Assembly (NCBI RefSeq): GCF_004794105.1
Contig: NZ_SRYR01000001.1
Span: 62,001-126,000, forward strand
DNA from: Clostridium sartagoforme
GTDB lineage: Bacteria; Bacillota; Clostridia; Clostridiales; Clostridiaceae
DNA: 64,000 nucleotides
Direction: 5' to 3'
Shown here: positions 8,594-17,689 of the stretch, in pieces
How the letters are laid out: each line of letters opens with the position of its first letter
How positions within the stretch are numbered: position 1 is the stretch's first letter
The notes under the pieces: model-generated
What the model was told of the DNA's origin: nothing
The model's input: the letters and a program-made list of their open reading frames with translations, nothing else
Databases searched by the model: none
Made by a program: the position numbers and the translations under genes

Positions 8594-10231
8594 ATGGAAA
8601 ATAAGATGTTTTGTTTTCAATGTCAAGAAACAGCAGGATGCACAGGATGTACTCAATTTGGAGTTTGTGGTAAGTCACCTGACCTTGCAAGAATGCAAGA
8701 TCTTTTAGTATATGTAAGCAAAGGATTATCAGAAGTTACAACTAGACTTAGAAAAGAAGGAAAAGAAGTTTCAAGTGAAGTAAATCACTTTATAACTATA
8801 AACTTATTTACTACAATTACTAACGCTAATTTTGATGATGAAATATTCTATGAAAGAGTAAAAAGAGCTTTAGAGATAAAAGAAGAGTTATTAAATAAAT
8901 TATCAAATAAAGATTGTTTATCAGAAGCAGCATTATGGAATGCTACTACTAGAGAAGAATATGATGAAAAATCAAAAGTAGTTGGAGTATTAGCAACTAA
9001 GGATGAAGATATTAGAAGTTTAAGAGAACTTATAACTTATGGATTAAAGGGATTATCAGCTTATATGAAACATGCTAATGAATTAAGCTATGATAATGAA
9101 GAAGTAAGTGCGTTTATGCAAGAAACTTTAGCTAAATTATTAAATGATAACTTAACAGTAGATGAATTAGTTGCCTTGACTTTAGAAACAGGTAAGGTAG
9201 GGGTAGATGGTATGGCTCTACTTGATAATGCTAACACTGGAACTTATGGACATCCAGAAGTAACTAAGGTTAATATAGGAGTTAAAAATAATCCTGGAAT
9301 ATTAGTTTCAGGACATGACTTAAAGGATTTAGAGCAATTATTAGAGCAAACAAAAGGAACTGGAGTAGATGTTTATACTCACTCAGAAATGTTACCAGCT
9401 CACTACTATCCAGCATTTAAGAAATATGATCACTTTGTAGGAAACTACGGAAATGCTTGGTGGAAGCAAAAAGAAGAATTTGAAAGCTTCAATGGACCGA
9501 TATTAATGACTACAAATTGTATAGTGCCACCAAAAGATAGCTATAAGGATAGAGTATTTACAACTGGAGCTGCAGGATTCCCAGGATGTAAGCATATAGA
9601 TGGAATTGATGGAGAAGCTAAGGATTTCTCAGAAATAATTGAACTTGCAAAAACATGTAAGGCTCCAATAGAAATAGAAAATGGAGAAATAATTGGTGGA
9701 TTTGCTCATAATCAAGTAATGCAACTTGCTGATAAAGTAGTTGATGCTGTTAAATCAGGAGCTATAAAGAAGTTCTTTGTAATGGCAGGCTGTGATGGAA
9801 GAGCTAAGTCAAGAAATTACTACACTGATTTTGCAAAGGCTCTACCAAAAGATACTGTAATATTAACAGCAGGTTGTGCAAAATACAAATATAACAAATT
9901 AGACTTAGGAGATATTGCAGGAATTCCAAGAGTTCTAGATGCAGGTCAATGTAATGATTCATACTCATTAGCGTTAATAGCATTAAAGCTTAAAGAAGTA
10001 TTTGAATTACAAGATATTAACGATTTACCAATAGCTTTCAATATAGCTTGGTATGAACAAAAGGCAGTTATAGTATTATTATCATTACTATACTTAGGAG
10101 TTAAGAATATTCATTTAGGACCAACACTACCAGCCTTCCTTTCACCAAATGTTGCTAAGGTATTAGTTGAAAACTTTGGTATTGGTGGAATAACTAACGT
10201 AGAAGATGATTTAAAAATGTTTTTAGCATAA
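8594..10231 (+). CDS. hcp: Hydroxylamine reductase / hybrid-cluster protein
   Basis: 545 residues, the usual clostridial length. Hcp carries a cubane cluster and a hybrid Fe-S-O cluster; it reduces hydroxylamine in vitro and acts as an NO reductase in nitrosative stress in several bacteria. The N-terminal cluster motif is visible: Cys7, Cys10, Cys19 and Cys25 in [10 protein letters not shown] and [11 protein letters not shown]. Hybrid-cluster ligand regions are recognisable at [18 protein letters not shown], [26 protein letters not shown] and [10 protein letters not shown] segments. ATG 8594 follows AGGGGGAA. The gene has its own promoter and terminator and is immediately upstream of a Crp/Fnr regulator, the standard HcpR pairing. 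The cytoplasmic location is expected, as there is no signal peptide. Confidence 0.96.
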   Translation: MENKMFCFQCQETAGCTGCTQFGVCGKSPDLARMQDLLVYVSKGLSEVTTRLRKEGKEVSSEVNHFITINLFTTITNANFDDEIFYERVKRALEIKEELLNKLSNKDCLSEAALWNATTREEYDEKSKVVGVLATKDEDIRSLRELITYGLKGLSAYMKHANELSYDNEEVSAFMQETLAKLLNDNLTVDELVALTLETGKVGVDGMALLDNANTGTYGHPEVTKVNIGVKNNPGILVSGHDLKDLEQLLEQTKGTGVDVYTHSEMLPAHYYPAFKKYDHFVGNYGNAWWKQKEEFESFNGPILMTTNCIVPPKDSYKDRVFTTGAAGFPGCKHIDGIDGEAKDFSEIIELAKTCKAPIEIENGEIIGGFAHNQVMQLADKVVDAVKSGAIKKFFVMAGCDGRAKSRNYYTDFAKALPKDTVILTAGCAKYKYNKLDLGDIAGIPRVLDAGQCNDSYSLALIALKLKEVFELQDINDLPIAFNIAWYEQKAVIVLLSLLYLGVKNIHLGPTLPAFLSPNVAKVLVENFGIGGITNVEDDLKMFLA

Positions 10232-10246
10232 TATAAATATTTAATG

Positions 10247-10275
10247 AGGCTGCATTTATTGCAGCTTTGTTTTAT
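10247..10275 (+). terminator. Terminator after hcp
   Basis: GCTGCA (10249-10254) with TGCAGC (10260-10265), 5-nt loop, followed by TTTGTTTTATT, 16 bases after the hcp stop. Confidence 0.8.
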
Positions 10276-10387
10276 TATTTAGGAAATTATCAAGTAGTTT
10301 TTTTATGTAATATTATGCTTATTAGTTTATAATATCATGTATATAGATAATTAAAACTATAATGAGTTACAAGCGAGAGGATAAATT

Positions 10388-11056
10388 ATGATAGAAGTTT
10401 TAAAAAAGACATGTTTCTTTAAAGGCATTAATGAAAAAGAAATAGATGAAATATTAAAAAGTCAGCTATACTTAGTAAGGGAATATAAAAAAAATGAGGT
10501 TATAGCTAATCAAGGAGAGAAGTGTAATAGTTTATCAGTAATTCTTGAAGGAAAAGCTGTTATTCAAACTATTTATGAAAATGGAAAGGTACTAACATTA
10601 TCTAATTTTAATGTAAGCGATGTATTTGCAGAAGCTTTGTTATTCTCCAAGGATAAGGAATATCCTGCAACAGTAATGGCAGTTGAAAACTGTAAGATTT
10701 TATCATTTCCAAAACAAAGTGTATTAGGGATAATGCAAAAGAATGCCAAGTTTGCTGAAAATATGTTAGAACTTTTATCACAAAAAATAGTTATATTAAA
10801 TAGAAAAATTAATTTAGTAGAGTTGGATTCTATAAGAAGAAAAGTATGTAAAATACTATTAGATAATTATAAGAAAAATAAAAGTTATATATATAAAATA
10901 GCTTCTAAGAAAGAGTTAGCTGAAGAGCTTGGAATACCAAGACCATCACTTTCTAGGGAATTAATAAATATGAGAGATATGGGGCTTATAGAATTTAATT
11001 TAAAGGAAATAAAAATAACTAATTTAGAAGGATTGGAAGATGAGTTTTTCTCATAA
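10388..11056 (+). CDS. Crp/Fnr-family transcriptional regulator, HcpR-like
   Basis: 222 residues with an N-terminal cyclic-nucleotide-binding-like beta-barrel (about 10-125; GEKCNSLSVILEGKAVI), a dimerisation helix, and a C-terminal winged helix with recognition region KELAEELGIPRPSLSRELINM (about 175-197). No Fnr-type N-terminal cysteine cluster is visible, which suits HcpR-like proteins that sense NO or redox state through a heme or other means; the ligand cannot be read here. Its place right behind hcp and the Crp/Fnr palindrome in front of hcp make it the probable activator of hcp. The start ATG 10388 has GCGAGAGGA upstream. No copy of the GTAAC-GTTAC palindrome is seen before this gene itself. 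Confidence 0.88.
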   Translation: MIEVLKKTCFFKGINEKEIDEILKSQLYLVREYKKNEVIANQGEKCNSLSVILEGKAVIQTIYENGKVLTLSNFNVSDVFAEALLFSKDKEYPATVMAVENCKILSFPKQSVLGIMQKNAKFAENMLELLSQKIVILNRKINLVELDSIRRKVCKILLDNYKKNKSYIYKIASKKELAEELGIPRPSLSRELINMRDMGLIEFNLKEIKITNLEGLEDEFFS

Positions 11057-11057
11057 A

Positions 11058-11100
11058 AAATAGAGCAGATTTGGATAATAGAAATCTGCTCTATTTATTT
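11058..11100 (+). terminator. Terminator after the Crp/Fnr regulator
   Basis: A perfect 15-bp stem, AAATAGAGCAGATTT (11058-11072) with its complement at 11082-11096, 9-nt loop, then TATTTGGG. It overlaps the end of the gene closely. Confidence 0.85.
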
Positions 11101-11334
11101 GGGTATATATAAATTGTAAAGGGATAACTATCTTATACATTAATTATAATGCTAATTTTTAAGAAATTAAAGAGTTTGATGAAAAAAATTTTTTAAAATA
11201 AAAATTTTAGGGAAAATTGTATAAAAATAATATAAATTTAGTATAAATTAATTTTAAAATAAAACCTATATACTTAATATATAAATTATGGTAGAATTAT
11301 ACTATAATTATTTAATGTGCTAAGAGATTTAGAG

Positions 11335-11377
11335 AAAGCATAAAAATAAGATACGTCTTATTTTTGTGCTTTTTTTG
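11335..11377 (+). terminator. Strong terminator, possibly ending a short unannotated RNA
   Basis: AAAGCATAAAAATAAGA (11335-11351) pairs with TCTTATTTTTGTGCTTT (11356-11372) with one mismatch and a TACG loop, then a T-run: a textbook terminator. The previous gene already has its own terminator 240 bp upstream. A TATAAT at 11303-11308 would start an RNA near 11315, giving a transcript of about 60 nt; no convincing -35 is present. Confidence 0.75.
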
Positions 11378-11549
11378 CATTTAGAAAATTATTAGGTCAA
11401 TATCTTCAAATTTTTTATAAATTTAATTTTATTGAAGATAACTAATAATAAGAATAGTACCCAAAAAGGATCTGGCATAAGTAAAAAGTCATTAATAAAG
11501 TAAATATAAAAAATAATATATAAAATAAGATAACTTTAAAAAATTAAAA

Positions 11550-11703
11550 ATGAAGAAATAAAAATAAAAAATGAAGAAATGAAAAAATGAAAAATTAATG
11601 AAAAAACTCCTAAAGGAGTTTTGTAGGTTGAAATTTATTTATAGTAATTCCATAGGAATTACATCAATAACTATTAATTGTTAACTGCTAATTGTTAACT
11701 GAA
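11550..11703. repeat. AT-rich composite hairpin repeat
   Basis: Runs of AAAAATGAAGAAAT-type sequence are followed by two short hairpins, AACTCC-TAAA-GGAGTT (11605-11620) and GTAATTCC-ATA-GGAATTAC (11644-11662), and then AATTGTTAACTGCTAATTG-type sequence up to the next gene. The same pieces recur near 25.15, 40.28, 54.36 and 59.13 kb. Nothing coding is seen between 11378 and 11703. Confidence 0.6.
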
Positions 11704-11718
11704 AAAAGGGGTGTTTAT

Positions 11719-13146
11719 ATGTATGATGTTGCAATAATAGGTGCTGGAATAATAGGTGCATCTATACTTAGGGAATTAAGTAAATATGATTTAAAAGTTA
11801 TAGCCTTAGAAAAAGAAAATGATGTGGCAATGGGAACTACTAAGGCTAATTCAGCTATTATTCATGCAGGATATGATCCTAAAAATGGAACATTAATGGC
11901 AAATCTTAATGTTAAGGGAAATGAGATGTTTGAGGAATTATGTAAGGAATTAGATGTGCCTTTTATAAGAAATGGATCCTTAGTTTTAGCTTTTGATGAA
12001 GAAGAACTTACTTTAATTAAAGATCTTTATGAAAATGGAGTAAAAAATAATGTGAAAAACCTTGAAATGATAAGTAAAGAAAAAATATTGGAGCTTGAAC
12101 CTAATATAGCTAGTGATGTGTTAGGTGCTCTTTATGCTAAGACAGGAGGGATAGTTGGTCCTTTTGAATACACCATTGCATTAGTAGAAAATGCTATAGA
12201 AAATGGTGGAGAAATAAAAGTAAGTGCTGAAGTAGTTAGGATAGAAAAAGATGATGTTTTTACAATAAAGCTATCTAATAACGAAGAGATAAAAGCTAAA
12301 TATATAATTAATGCAGCAGGAGTTTATTCAGATAAGATTCATAATATGGTTTGCAAAGAAAGTTTTAAGATTACTCCAATAAGAGGAGAGTACTATGTTT
12401 TAGATAAGGAAGAGGGAAAGAATTTTAGCCATACTATTTTTCAATGCCCATCGAAATTTGGAAAGGGAGTATTAGTGACTCCAACTGTACATGGAAATTT
12501 AATAGTTGGACCTAATGCAGAAGAAATAGAAGATAAGGAATCAGTTAAGACTACAGCTGATGCTTTAAGCTTTATTAAAGATAAAGCAAATAAAACTACT
12601 AAGATCATTAATTTTAGAAATTCTATTAGAAATTTTGCTGGGCTTAGAGCAGAAGCAAATACTAATGATTTTATTATAGAAGAAAATAGTGAGGTTAAGG
12701 GTTTTATTGATGTAGCTGGAATGAAGTCACCAGGGTTATCAGCAGCACCTGCCATTGCTTTAAAAGTAGTAGATATTTTAAAAAATTCAGGGATTGATTT
12801 AAAGAAAAAAGAGAACTTTAATCCATATAGGAAGCAAATTAGATTTATGGAATTACCTATAGAAGAAAGAAGTAAAATCATTAATGAAGATAAGAATTAT
12901 GGAAGAATAATTTGTCGATGTGAAGAAATTACTGAAGGTGAAATAATAGATTCAATTAAAAGAGCTTTTGGAACCATTACATTAGATGGTGTTAAGAGAA
13001 GATGTAGACCTGGAATGGGAAGATGTCAAGGTGGATTTTGTGGACCTAGAGTGCAGGAGATAATAGCAAGGGAGCTAAATATACCTTTAGAAGATGTAGT
13101 TCAAGAAAAAGATGGCTCCTATATTCTAACTAATGAATCAAGATAG
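11719..13146 (+). CDS. FAD-dependent oxidoreductase with BFD-like [2Fe-2S] domain (GlpA-like)
   Basis: 475 residues. An N-terminal FAD-binding motif MYDVAIIGAGIIGASI starts a DAO-type (glycerol-3-phosphate dehydrogenase-like) domain up to about residue 370. A C-terminal BFD-like [2Fe-2S] domain has cysteines in IICRCEEIT and RRCRPGMGRCQGGFCGP. This is the architecture of GlpA, the catalytic subunit of anaerobic glycerol-3-phosphate dehydrogenase. With the next two genes it forms a conserved clostridial trio usually annotated as glycerol-3-phosphate or general FAD dehydrogenase; the substrate is not proven, and no glpK or glpF is nearby. I start at ATG 11719 after AAAGGGGTG; the in-frame TTG at 11692 lacks a site. 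An AT-rich repeat lies immediately upstream. Confidence 0.85.
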   Translation: MYDVAIIGAGIIGASILRELSKYDLKVIALEKENDVAMGTTKANSAIIHAGYDPKNGTLMANLNVKGNEMFEELCKELDVPFIRNGSLVLAFDEEELTLIKDLYENGVKNNVKNLEMISKEKILELEPNIASDVLGALYAKTGGIVGPFEYTIALVENAIENGGEIKVSAEVVRIEKDDVFTIKLSNNEEIKAKYIINAAGVYSDKIHNMVCKESFKITPIRGEYYVLDKEEGKNFSHTIFQCPSKFGKGVLVTPTVHGNLIVGPNAEEIEDKESVKTTADALSFIKDKANKTTKIINFRNSIRNFAGLRAEANTNDFIIEENSEVKGFIDVAGMKSPGLSAAPAIALKVVDILKNSGIDLKKKENFNPYRKQIRFMELPIEERSKIINEDKNYGRIICRCEEITEGEIIDSIKRAFGTITLDGVKRRCRPGMGRCQGGFCGPRVQEIIARELNIPLEDVVQEKDGSYILTNESR

Positions 13147-13157
13147 GAGGGGTATTA

Positions 13158-14396
13158 ATGTACGATTTAATAGTAATAGGTGGAGGACCAGCAGGTCTTG
13201 CAGCTGCATATGAAGCTAGTTTAAATGGAGTACAAAGTATATTAATAATAGAAAGAGATACAGAACTTGGAGGAATATTAAATCAATGTATTCATAATGG
13301 ATTTGGACTTCACACTTTTAAGGAGGAATTAACAGGACCGGAATATGCAGATAGATTTATTAACTTAGTAAGAAATACAAATATTGAAATAAAGCTTAAT
13401 ACTATGGTAATAAGTATGGAAGATAAGAAGGTTCATGCTATTAATGATAGTGAAGGCTATATGATATTAGAAGCAAGAGCTATAGTACTTGCTATGGGAT
13501 GTAGAGAGAGAACAAGAGGAGCAATAGGAATACCAGGGGATAGGCCATCAGGTATATTTACAGCAGGGGCAGCTCAAAGGTATGTAAATATAGAAGGTTA
13601 TATGCCTGGGAAAGAAGTAGTTATACTTGGATCAGGAGATATTGGATTAATTATGGCTAGAAGAATGACCTTAGAAGGAGCAAAGGTAAAGGCTGTAGTG
13701 GAACTTATGCCATATTCTAATGGATTAAATAGAAATATAGTACAATGCCTTGAGGACTATAATATTCCTCTATATCTTTCTCATACTATAACAGACGTAA
13801 TAGGTAATAAAAGATTAGAAAAGGTAGTTATTTCAAAGGTTGATGAAAATAAAAAGCCTATTAAAGGATCAGAAATAGAATTTGAATGTGATACTTTACT
13901 ATTGTCTGTGGGATTAATACCTGAAAATGAACTATCTAAAAAAGCAGGAGTAATATTAGATAACAGAACTAGTGGGTTAATAGTAACTGAAAGTATGGAA
14001 ACCAATGTTGAAGGAATATTTGCTTGTGGAAATGTAGTTCATGTTCATGACTTAGTAGATTTTGTTACAGAAGAAGCTAAAAATACTGGCAGATCAGTAG
14101 CAAAATACTTAAAGGATGGTTTTAAGAAAACTTCTTATTTAAATATAGTTAATGGAGAAGGAATTAATTATACTGTACCTCAAAAAGTATCTATTGAGGA
14201 TATTGATACTAATATTACGATTTTTATGAGAGTTAATAATGTTTATAAAGATAAGAGTATAAAGGTTATATCAAAGGGAAAAGAAATAGCAGCATTTAAG
14301 AAAAAACATTTAGCACCTTCTGAAATGGAAAGGATAGTTTTGAAAAAATCTATATTAGAGGGATTAGAAGAATTATTATTAATTTCTTTAGAGTAA
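13158..14396 (+). CDS. NAD(P)/FAD-dependent pyridine-nucleotide oxidoreductase
   Basis: 412 residues with the FAD motif IVIGGGPAGLAAAYEA at the N-terminus, an internal NAD(P)-binding GSGDIGLIMARR (about residues 158-170), and a second FAD motif region ending VEGIFACGNVVHVHDLVD. It belongs to the FAD/NAD(P) oxidoreductases that accompany GlpA-type dehydrogenases and probably passes electrons between flavin, the [2Fe-2S] domain of the upstream protein and NAD(P). The start is 11 bases after the upstream stop with GGAGGGG in the gap, so the two are co-transcribed and probably translationally coupled. No membrane segment is seen. Confidence 0.85.
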   Translation: MYDLIVIGGGPAGLAAAYEASLNGVQSILIIERDTELGGILNQCIHNGFGLHTFKEELTGPEYADRFINLVRNTNIEIKLNTMVISMEDKKVHAINDSEGYMILEARAIVLAMGCRERTRGAIGIPGDRPSGIFTAGAAQRYVNIEGYMPGKEVVILGSGDIGLIMARRMTLEGAKVKAVVELMPYSNGLNRNIVQCLEDYNIPLYLSHTITDVIGNKRLEKVVISKVDENKKPIKGSEIEFECDTLLLSVGLIPENELSKKAGVILDNRTSGLIVTESMETNVEGIFACGNVVHVHDLVDFVTEEAKNTGRSVAKYLKDGFKKTSYLNIVNGEGINYTVPQKVSIEDIDTNITIFMRVNNVYKDKSIKVISKGKEIAAFKKKHLAPSEMERIVLKKSILEGLEELLLISLE

Positions 14397-14414
14397 TAGT
14401 GGAGGAAGATTTAT

Positions 14415-14765
14415 ATGATAAAAAACTTAATTTGTATTTGTTGTCCAATGGGATGCCACTTAGAAGTAGATATAGATAAAAGTTCTGTAAAGGGAAACAG
14501 TTGTAAAAGAGGAGAAGACTATGGAATAATGGAGGTTACAGACCCTAAAAGAATAGTAACAACAACTGTAAAAATATTAGATAGTAGTGAAAAATTATTA
14601 CCTGTAAAAACAAAGGAAGGTATTCCTAAAGATTTAATATTTAAATGTATGGAAGAGTTAAAGAAAGTGAAGGTAAAGGCTCCAATAGGAGTTGGAGATG
14701 TAATTATAAAAAATATTCTAGGTACTAGTGTAGAGGTAGTATCAACAAAAGCAATTATAAAGTGA
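14415..14765 (+). CDS. DUF1667 small cysteine-rich protein of the flavoprotein operon
   Basis: 116 residues. The N-terminus LICICCPMGCHLEVD followed by GNSCKRGEDYG has four or more cysteines in an arrangement that suggests an iron-sulfur cluster, resembling molybdopterin-enzyme N-terminal clusters; cluster binding is inference. DUF1667 proteins regularly follow GlpA-like and FAD/NAD oxidoreductase genes and are thought to be an electron-transfer partner. It starts 18 bases after the upstream gene with GTGGAGG. The last codons ATA AAG TGA coincide with the first bases of a dispersed 200-bp element, so its native C-terminus may have been replaced. Confidence 0.8.
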   Translation: MIKNLICICCPMGCHLEVDIDKSSVKGNSCKRGEDYGIMEVTDPKRIVTTTVKILDSSEKLLPVKTKEGIPKDLIFKCMEELKKVKVKAPIGVGDVIIKNILGTSVEVVSTKAIIK

Positions 14766-14950
14766 TTCTTAGCTTTAGGTGGAGTTTTTTTAGTAGAGAA
14801 ATAAAGTCTTGCATTTTATGTGAATCACTTTCACAGGAGGTAAGATGACTAACTCCATCTGAAGTTTAAAAGAACTAATCTAGGAGTGTAGTAGTGCTTA
14901 GATACCAATCATATAAGTGGGAGTATTGCAATGGTGTCCATGGGGTAAAA
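14757..14950 (+). repeat. Dispersed structured element, copy A
   Basis: A ~194-bp copy of a family also found at 20987, 27375 and (truncated) 48679. Stem 1 is AAGTGATTC (14760-14768) with GAATCACTT (14822-14830). Stem 2 is CTTTAGGTGGAGTT (14773-14786) with AACTCCATCTGAAG (about 14851-14864), using two G-U pairs. The arms are interleaved, so both together make a pseudoknot. The conserved 3' half includes TAATCTAGG, AGTGCTTA and TGCAATGGT. The left arm of the 3' hairpin is degraded in this copy. It overlaps the stop of the DUF1667 gene. Confidence 0.75.
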
Positions 14951-15035
14951 TAAGAAATAAATATATGGGGCCAAATATAGTTGGTATATATTTATATATT
15001 TTTTTATTTAAAACACGGATAATAATGTTAATTAA

Positions 15036-15064
15036 TTGACAAATATTTGTACTAGAGATAAAAT
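15036..15064 (+). promoter_or_regulatory. Sigma-A-type promoter for the ACT-domain gene
   Basis: TTGACA (15036-15041), 17-bp spacer, TAAAAT (15059-15064), 46 bases before the start of the ACT gene and outside element A. Confidence 0.75.
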
Positions 15065-15110
15065 TATAATAACTTTTTGGAAAAAATTAATAATGTAGGA
15101 GTTGAAATGT

Positions 15111-15380
15111 ATGAAGGCTATTTTAACAGTAATCGGACAAGATAAGGTAGGTATAGTTGCAGGTATTAGCAATAAGTTATTAGATTTAAATATTAATATT
15201 TTAGATGTTAACCAAACTATAATGGACAAGTATTTTACAATGATAATGATGCTAGATTTAAGAGAATCAAATACTCCTTTTGATGAAATTAAGAGTTCAT
15301 TAGTTGCAAGAGGAGAAGAACTTGGAGTAGATGTAAAAATTCAAAGAGAAGAGATATTTAATTCTATGCATACCTTATAA
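15111..15380 (+). CDS. ACT domain protein (UPF0237)
   Basis: 89 residues, a single ACT domain, MKAILTVIGQDKVGIVAGIS at the N-terminus being the typical GcvR/UPF0237 opening. Such proteins bind small ligands, often amino acids, as dimers; the ligand here is unknown. ATG 15111 is preceded by TAGGAG at 15096-15101; an in-frame TTG at 15102 directly abuts that site and is rejected. It has its own promoter and is followed 22 bases later by the PFL-family gene, a pairing conserved in many Firmicutes. Confidence 0.9.
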   Translation: MKAILTVIGQDKVGIVAGISNKLLDLNINILDVNQTIMDKYFTMIMMLDLRESNTPFDEIKSSLVARGEELGVDVKIQREEIFNSMHTL

Positions 15381-15402
15381 TTATTATATTGGGGGTTAAG
15401 AA

Positions 15403-16758
15403 ATGAACAGCAATAATATTTTAGAAACAATAAAGATGATTGAAGAAGAAAAATTAGATATAAGAACTATAACTATGGGTATATCCCTATTAGATTGTAT
15501 AGATTCAGATGGAGATAAGGCTAGAGAAAAAATTTATAATAAAATTGTAAGTAGTGCAAAGGACCTAGTTAAGGTAGGTAAAGAAATAGAAAATGAATTT
15601 GGTATTCCAATAGTAAATAAAAGAGTATCAGTAACTCCTATATCAATAATTGCAGGAGCAACTGATGAAGAAAATTATGTTAAGTTTGCTGAAACTTTGG
15701 ATAAGGCAGCAGAAACTTTAGGAGTAGACTTTATTGGAGGTTTTTCAGCTTTAGTTCAAAAAGGTTATACTAAGGGAGATAAAATCTTAATAGAATCAAT
15801 ACCAGAAGCACTAGCAAAGACTAGTAAGGTTTGTTCATCAGTAAATGTAGGTTCATCAAGATCTGGAATAAATATGGATGCAGTTAAACATATGGGAGAA
15901 ATCATAAAGAGAACTGCAGAATATACTAAGGAAACTAAGGGATTTGGTTGTGCAAAGCTTGTAGTATTCTGTAATGCTGTTGAAGATAATCCATTTATGG
16001 CAGGGGCCTTCCATGGTGTTGGAGAAGCAGATAAAGTTATTAGTGTTGGAGTTAGTGGACCAGGAGTTGTTCAAAGAGCTATAGAAAAGGTTAAAGGAGA
16101 GTCTTTTGATGTATTAGCGGAAACTATTAAAAAGACTGCTTTTAAAATAACTAGAATGGGACAACTTGTTGCAAAGGAAGCTTCAGAAAGGTTAGGAGTA
16201 CCATTTGGAATAGTTGACTTATCTCTTGCACCTACACCAGCAGTTGGTGACTCTGTTGCACATATATTAGAGGAAATGGGACTTGAAGTAGTAGGAACTC
16301 ATGGAACTACAGCAGCTCTAGCTTTACTTAATGATGCAGTTAAAAAAGGTGGAGTTATGGCATGTAGTCATGTTGGAGGATTAAGTGGTGCATTTATACC
16401 AGTTTCTGAGGATGCAGGTATGATAGATGCAGTACTAAATGGATCACTAAACTTAGAAAAGCTAGAAGCAATGACAGCAATATGTTCAGTTGGACTAGAT
16501 ATGATAGCAGTACCTGGGGATACTCCAGCTGAAACTATAGCAGCCATGATAGCAGATGAATCAGCTATAGGTATGATAAATAATAAAACTACAGCTGTTA
16601 GAGTTATACCAGCTCCAGGATGTAAGGTTGGAGATTTAGTTGAATTCGGTGGATTACTAGGAACAGCACCAGTAATGCCAGTAAATAAATATTCTTCATC
16701 TTTATTTATTCAAAGAGGTGGAAGAATACCAGCACCAATACACTCTTTTAAGAATTAG
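15403..16758 (+). CDS. PFL (UPF0210/DUF711) family protein
   Basis: 451 residues, full length for UPF0210. The sequence contains family-typical segments such as [38 protein letters not shown] and a conserved C-terminus with [13 protein letters not shown]. The fold relates to pyruvate-formate-lyase-like barrels, but the reaction is not established. It has no radical-enzyme glycine motif that I can recognise. It is the second gene of the ACT-PFL pair, with GGGGGTTAAG before ATG 15403. The PP2C-like gene follows after 37 bases and may be in the same transcript. Confidence 0.9.
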   Translation: MNSNNILETIKMIEEEKLDIRTITMGISLLDCIDSDGDKAREKIYNKIVSSAKDLVKVGKEIENEFGIPIVNKRVSVTPISIIAGATDEENYVKFAETLDKAAETLGVDFIGGFSALVQKGYTKGDKILIESIPEALAKTSKVCSSVNVGSSRSGINMDAVKHMGEIIKRTAEYTKETKGFGCAKLVVFCNAVEDNPFMAGAFHGVGEADKVISVGVSGPGVVQRAIEKVKGESFDVLAETIKKTAFKITRMGQLVAKEASERLGVPFGIVDLSLAPTPAVGDSVAHILEEMGLEVVGTHGTTAALALLNDAVKKGGVMACSHVGGLSGAFIPVSEDAGMIDAVLNGSLNLEKLEAMTAICSVGLDMIAVPGDTPAETIAAMIADESAIGMINNKTTAVRVIPAPGCKVGDLVEFGGLLGTAPVMPVNKYSSSLFIQRGGRIPAPIHSFKN

Positions 16759-16795
16759 AAGAATGAAATAAAAATATTTATAGGGGTGAGCTTAT

Positions 16796-17641
16796 ATGAG
16801 AAATATAAAATATCTATCAAAACAAGGATCTAAAATTAAACCTAATGAAGATAAAATCACTATAATTGATGGTGCTGCTTGGGTATTAGATGGAGCTACA
16901 GGAATTACTGGTAAAAGAATAACAGAAAAAGAAACAGATGCCCTTTGGTATGTTGAAAAAATAAATAATTATTTAATAAAGAATATAAATTCTTCTAAGA
17001 GTCTTAAAGATATTATGAAATCTGCTATTAGAGAAGTAAAAGAAAGTTATATTACATATGATGGATATAAGAATTTAGATGAAGTAGATTATCCTTGTGC
17101 TGCAATAGCATTGGTAAGATTTAATAATAAAGAATTAGAGTATTATGTAATGGGAGATTGTACTTTAATATATAAAGAAAAAGGTGATAATGCAGTAGAA
17201 ATAGTAGATAAGAGAATAATAGAACTAGAAGAAAGAATATTAAATTCTATGGTAAAGGTATCTAAAGAGAAGGAAGTATCAATTTTAGAAGCGAGAAGAT
17301 ACTGCGATAATGAAGTGCTTGATGTTAGAAAGATGAAAAATAAGAGTAATGGATATTGGATATTAGAGCTAAATGAAGAGGCTATTGATAATGGATTATA
17401 TGGAAAAATAGCTATATCTAAAGAAGTATCTATTAGTTTAACTTCAGATGGGTTTTCTCAATATTATGATACTTTTAATTTAGCAGAAGGATATTCGGAA
17501 TTTATTGATATTGTTAAAGAAACTAATATAGACGATTTATATAATAATTTATATTTAAGCCAAGAGGATGATAGTGAGTGCAATAACTATCCAAGACTAA
17601 AAAAGAGGGACGACTCAAGTATAGTATATTTTGAAGTATAA
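16796..17641 (+). CDS. PP2C-like protein phosphatase domain protein
   Basis: 281 residues. Although divergent, it shows PP2C metal-site signatures: NEDK (about 18-21), WVLDGATG (about 30-37), YYVMGDCTLIY (about 117-127), and a late LTSDGFSQYYD. PP2C phosphatases remove phosphate from Ser/Thr of proteins using two Mn/Mg ions. There is no membrane helix and no partner kinase nearby, so the substrate is unknown. AGGGGTGAG precedes ATG 16796. An intrinsic terminator follows 20 bases after the stop. Confidence 0.75.
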   Translation: MRNIKYLSKQGSKIKPNEDKITIIDGAAWVLDGATGITGKRITEKETDALWYVEKINNYLIKNINSSKSLKDIMKSAIREVKESYITYDGYKNLDEVDYPCAAIALVRFNNKELEYYVMGDCTLIYKEKGDNAVEIVDKRIIELEERILNSMVKVSKEKEVSILEARRYCDNEVLDVRKMKNKSNGYWILELNEEAIDNGLYGKIAISKEVSISLTSDGFSQYYDTFNLAEGYSEFIDIVKETNIDDLYNNLYLSQEDDSECNNYPRLKKRDDSSIVYFEV

Positions 17642-17660
17642 TAAAAATTAAAGAATGAAA

Positions 17661-17689
17661 AATTAAGGTAGCCTTTGGCTACCTTAATT
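17661..17689. terminator. Bidirectional terminator between converging genes
   Basis: AATTAAGGTAGCC (17661-17673) and its perfect complement (17677-17689) with a TTT loop lie between the PP2C-like gene and the converging GntR gene. The stop codon of the latter overlaps the stem. Confidence 0.85.

Noticed and set aside
12441..12881. Minus-strand 146-residue open frame
   Set aside because: It is antisense to the GlpA-like gene, has no start signals, and its hydrophobic composition is that expected from the reverse strand of the coding frame.
14757..14950. Riboswitch, T-box or group I intron
   Set aside because: No match to SAM, cobalamin, c-di-GMP, T-box or group I core sequences that I know, and four copies behind unrelated gene ends do not fit cis-regulatory leaders.
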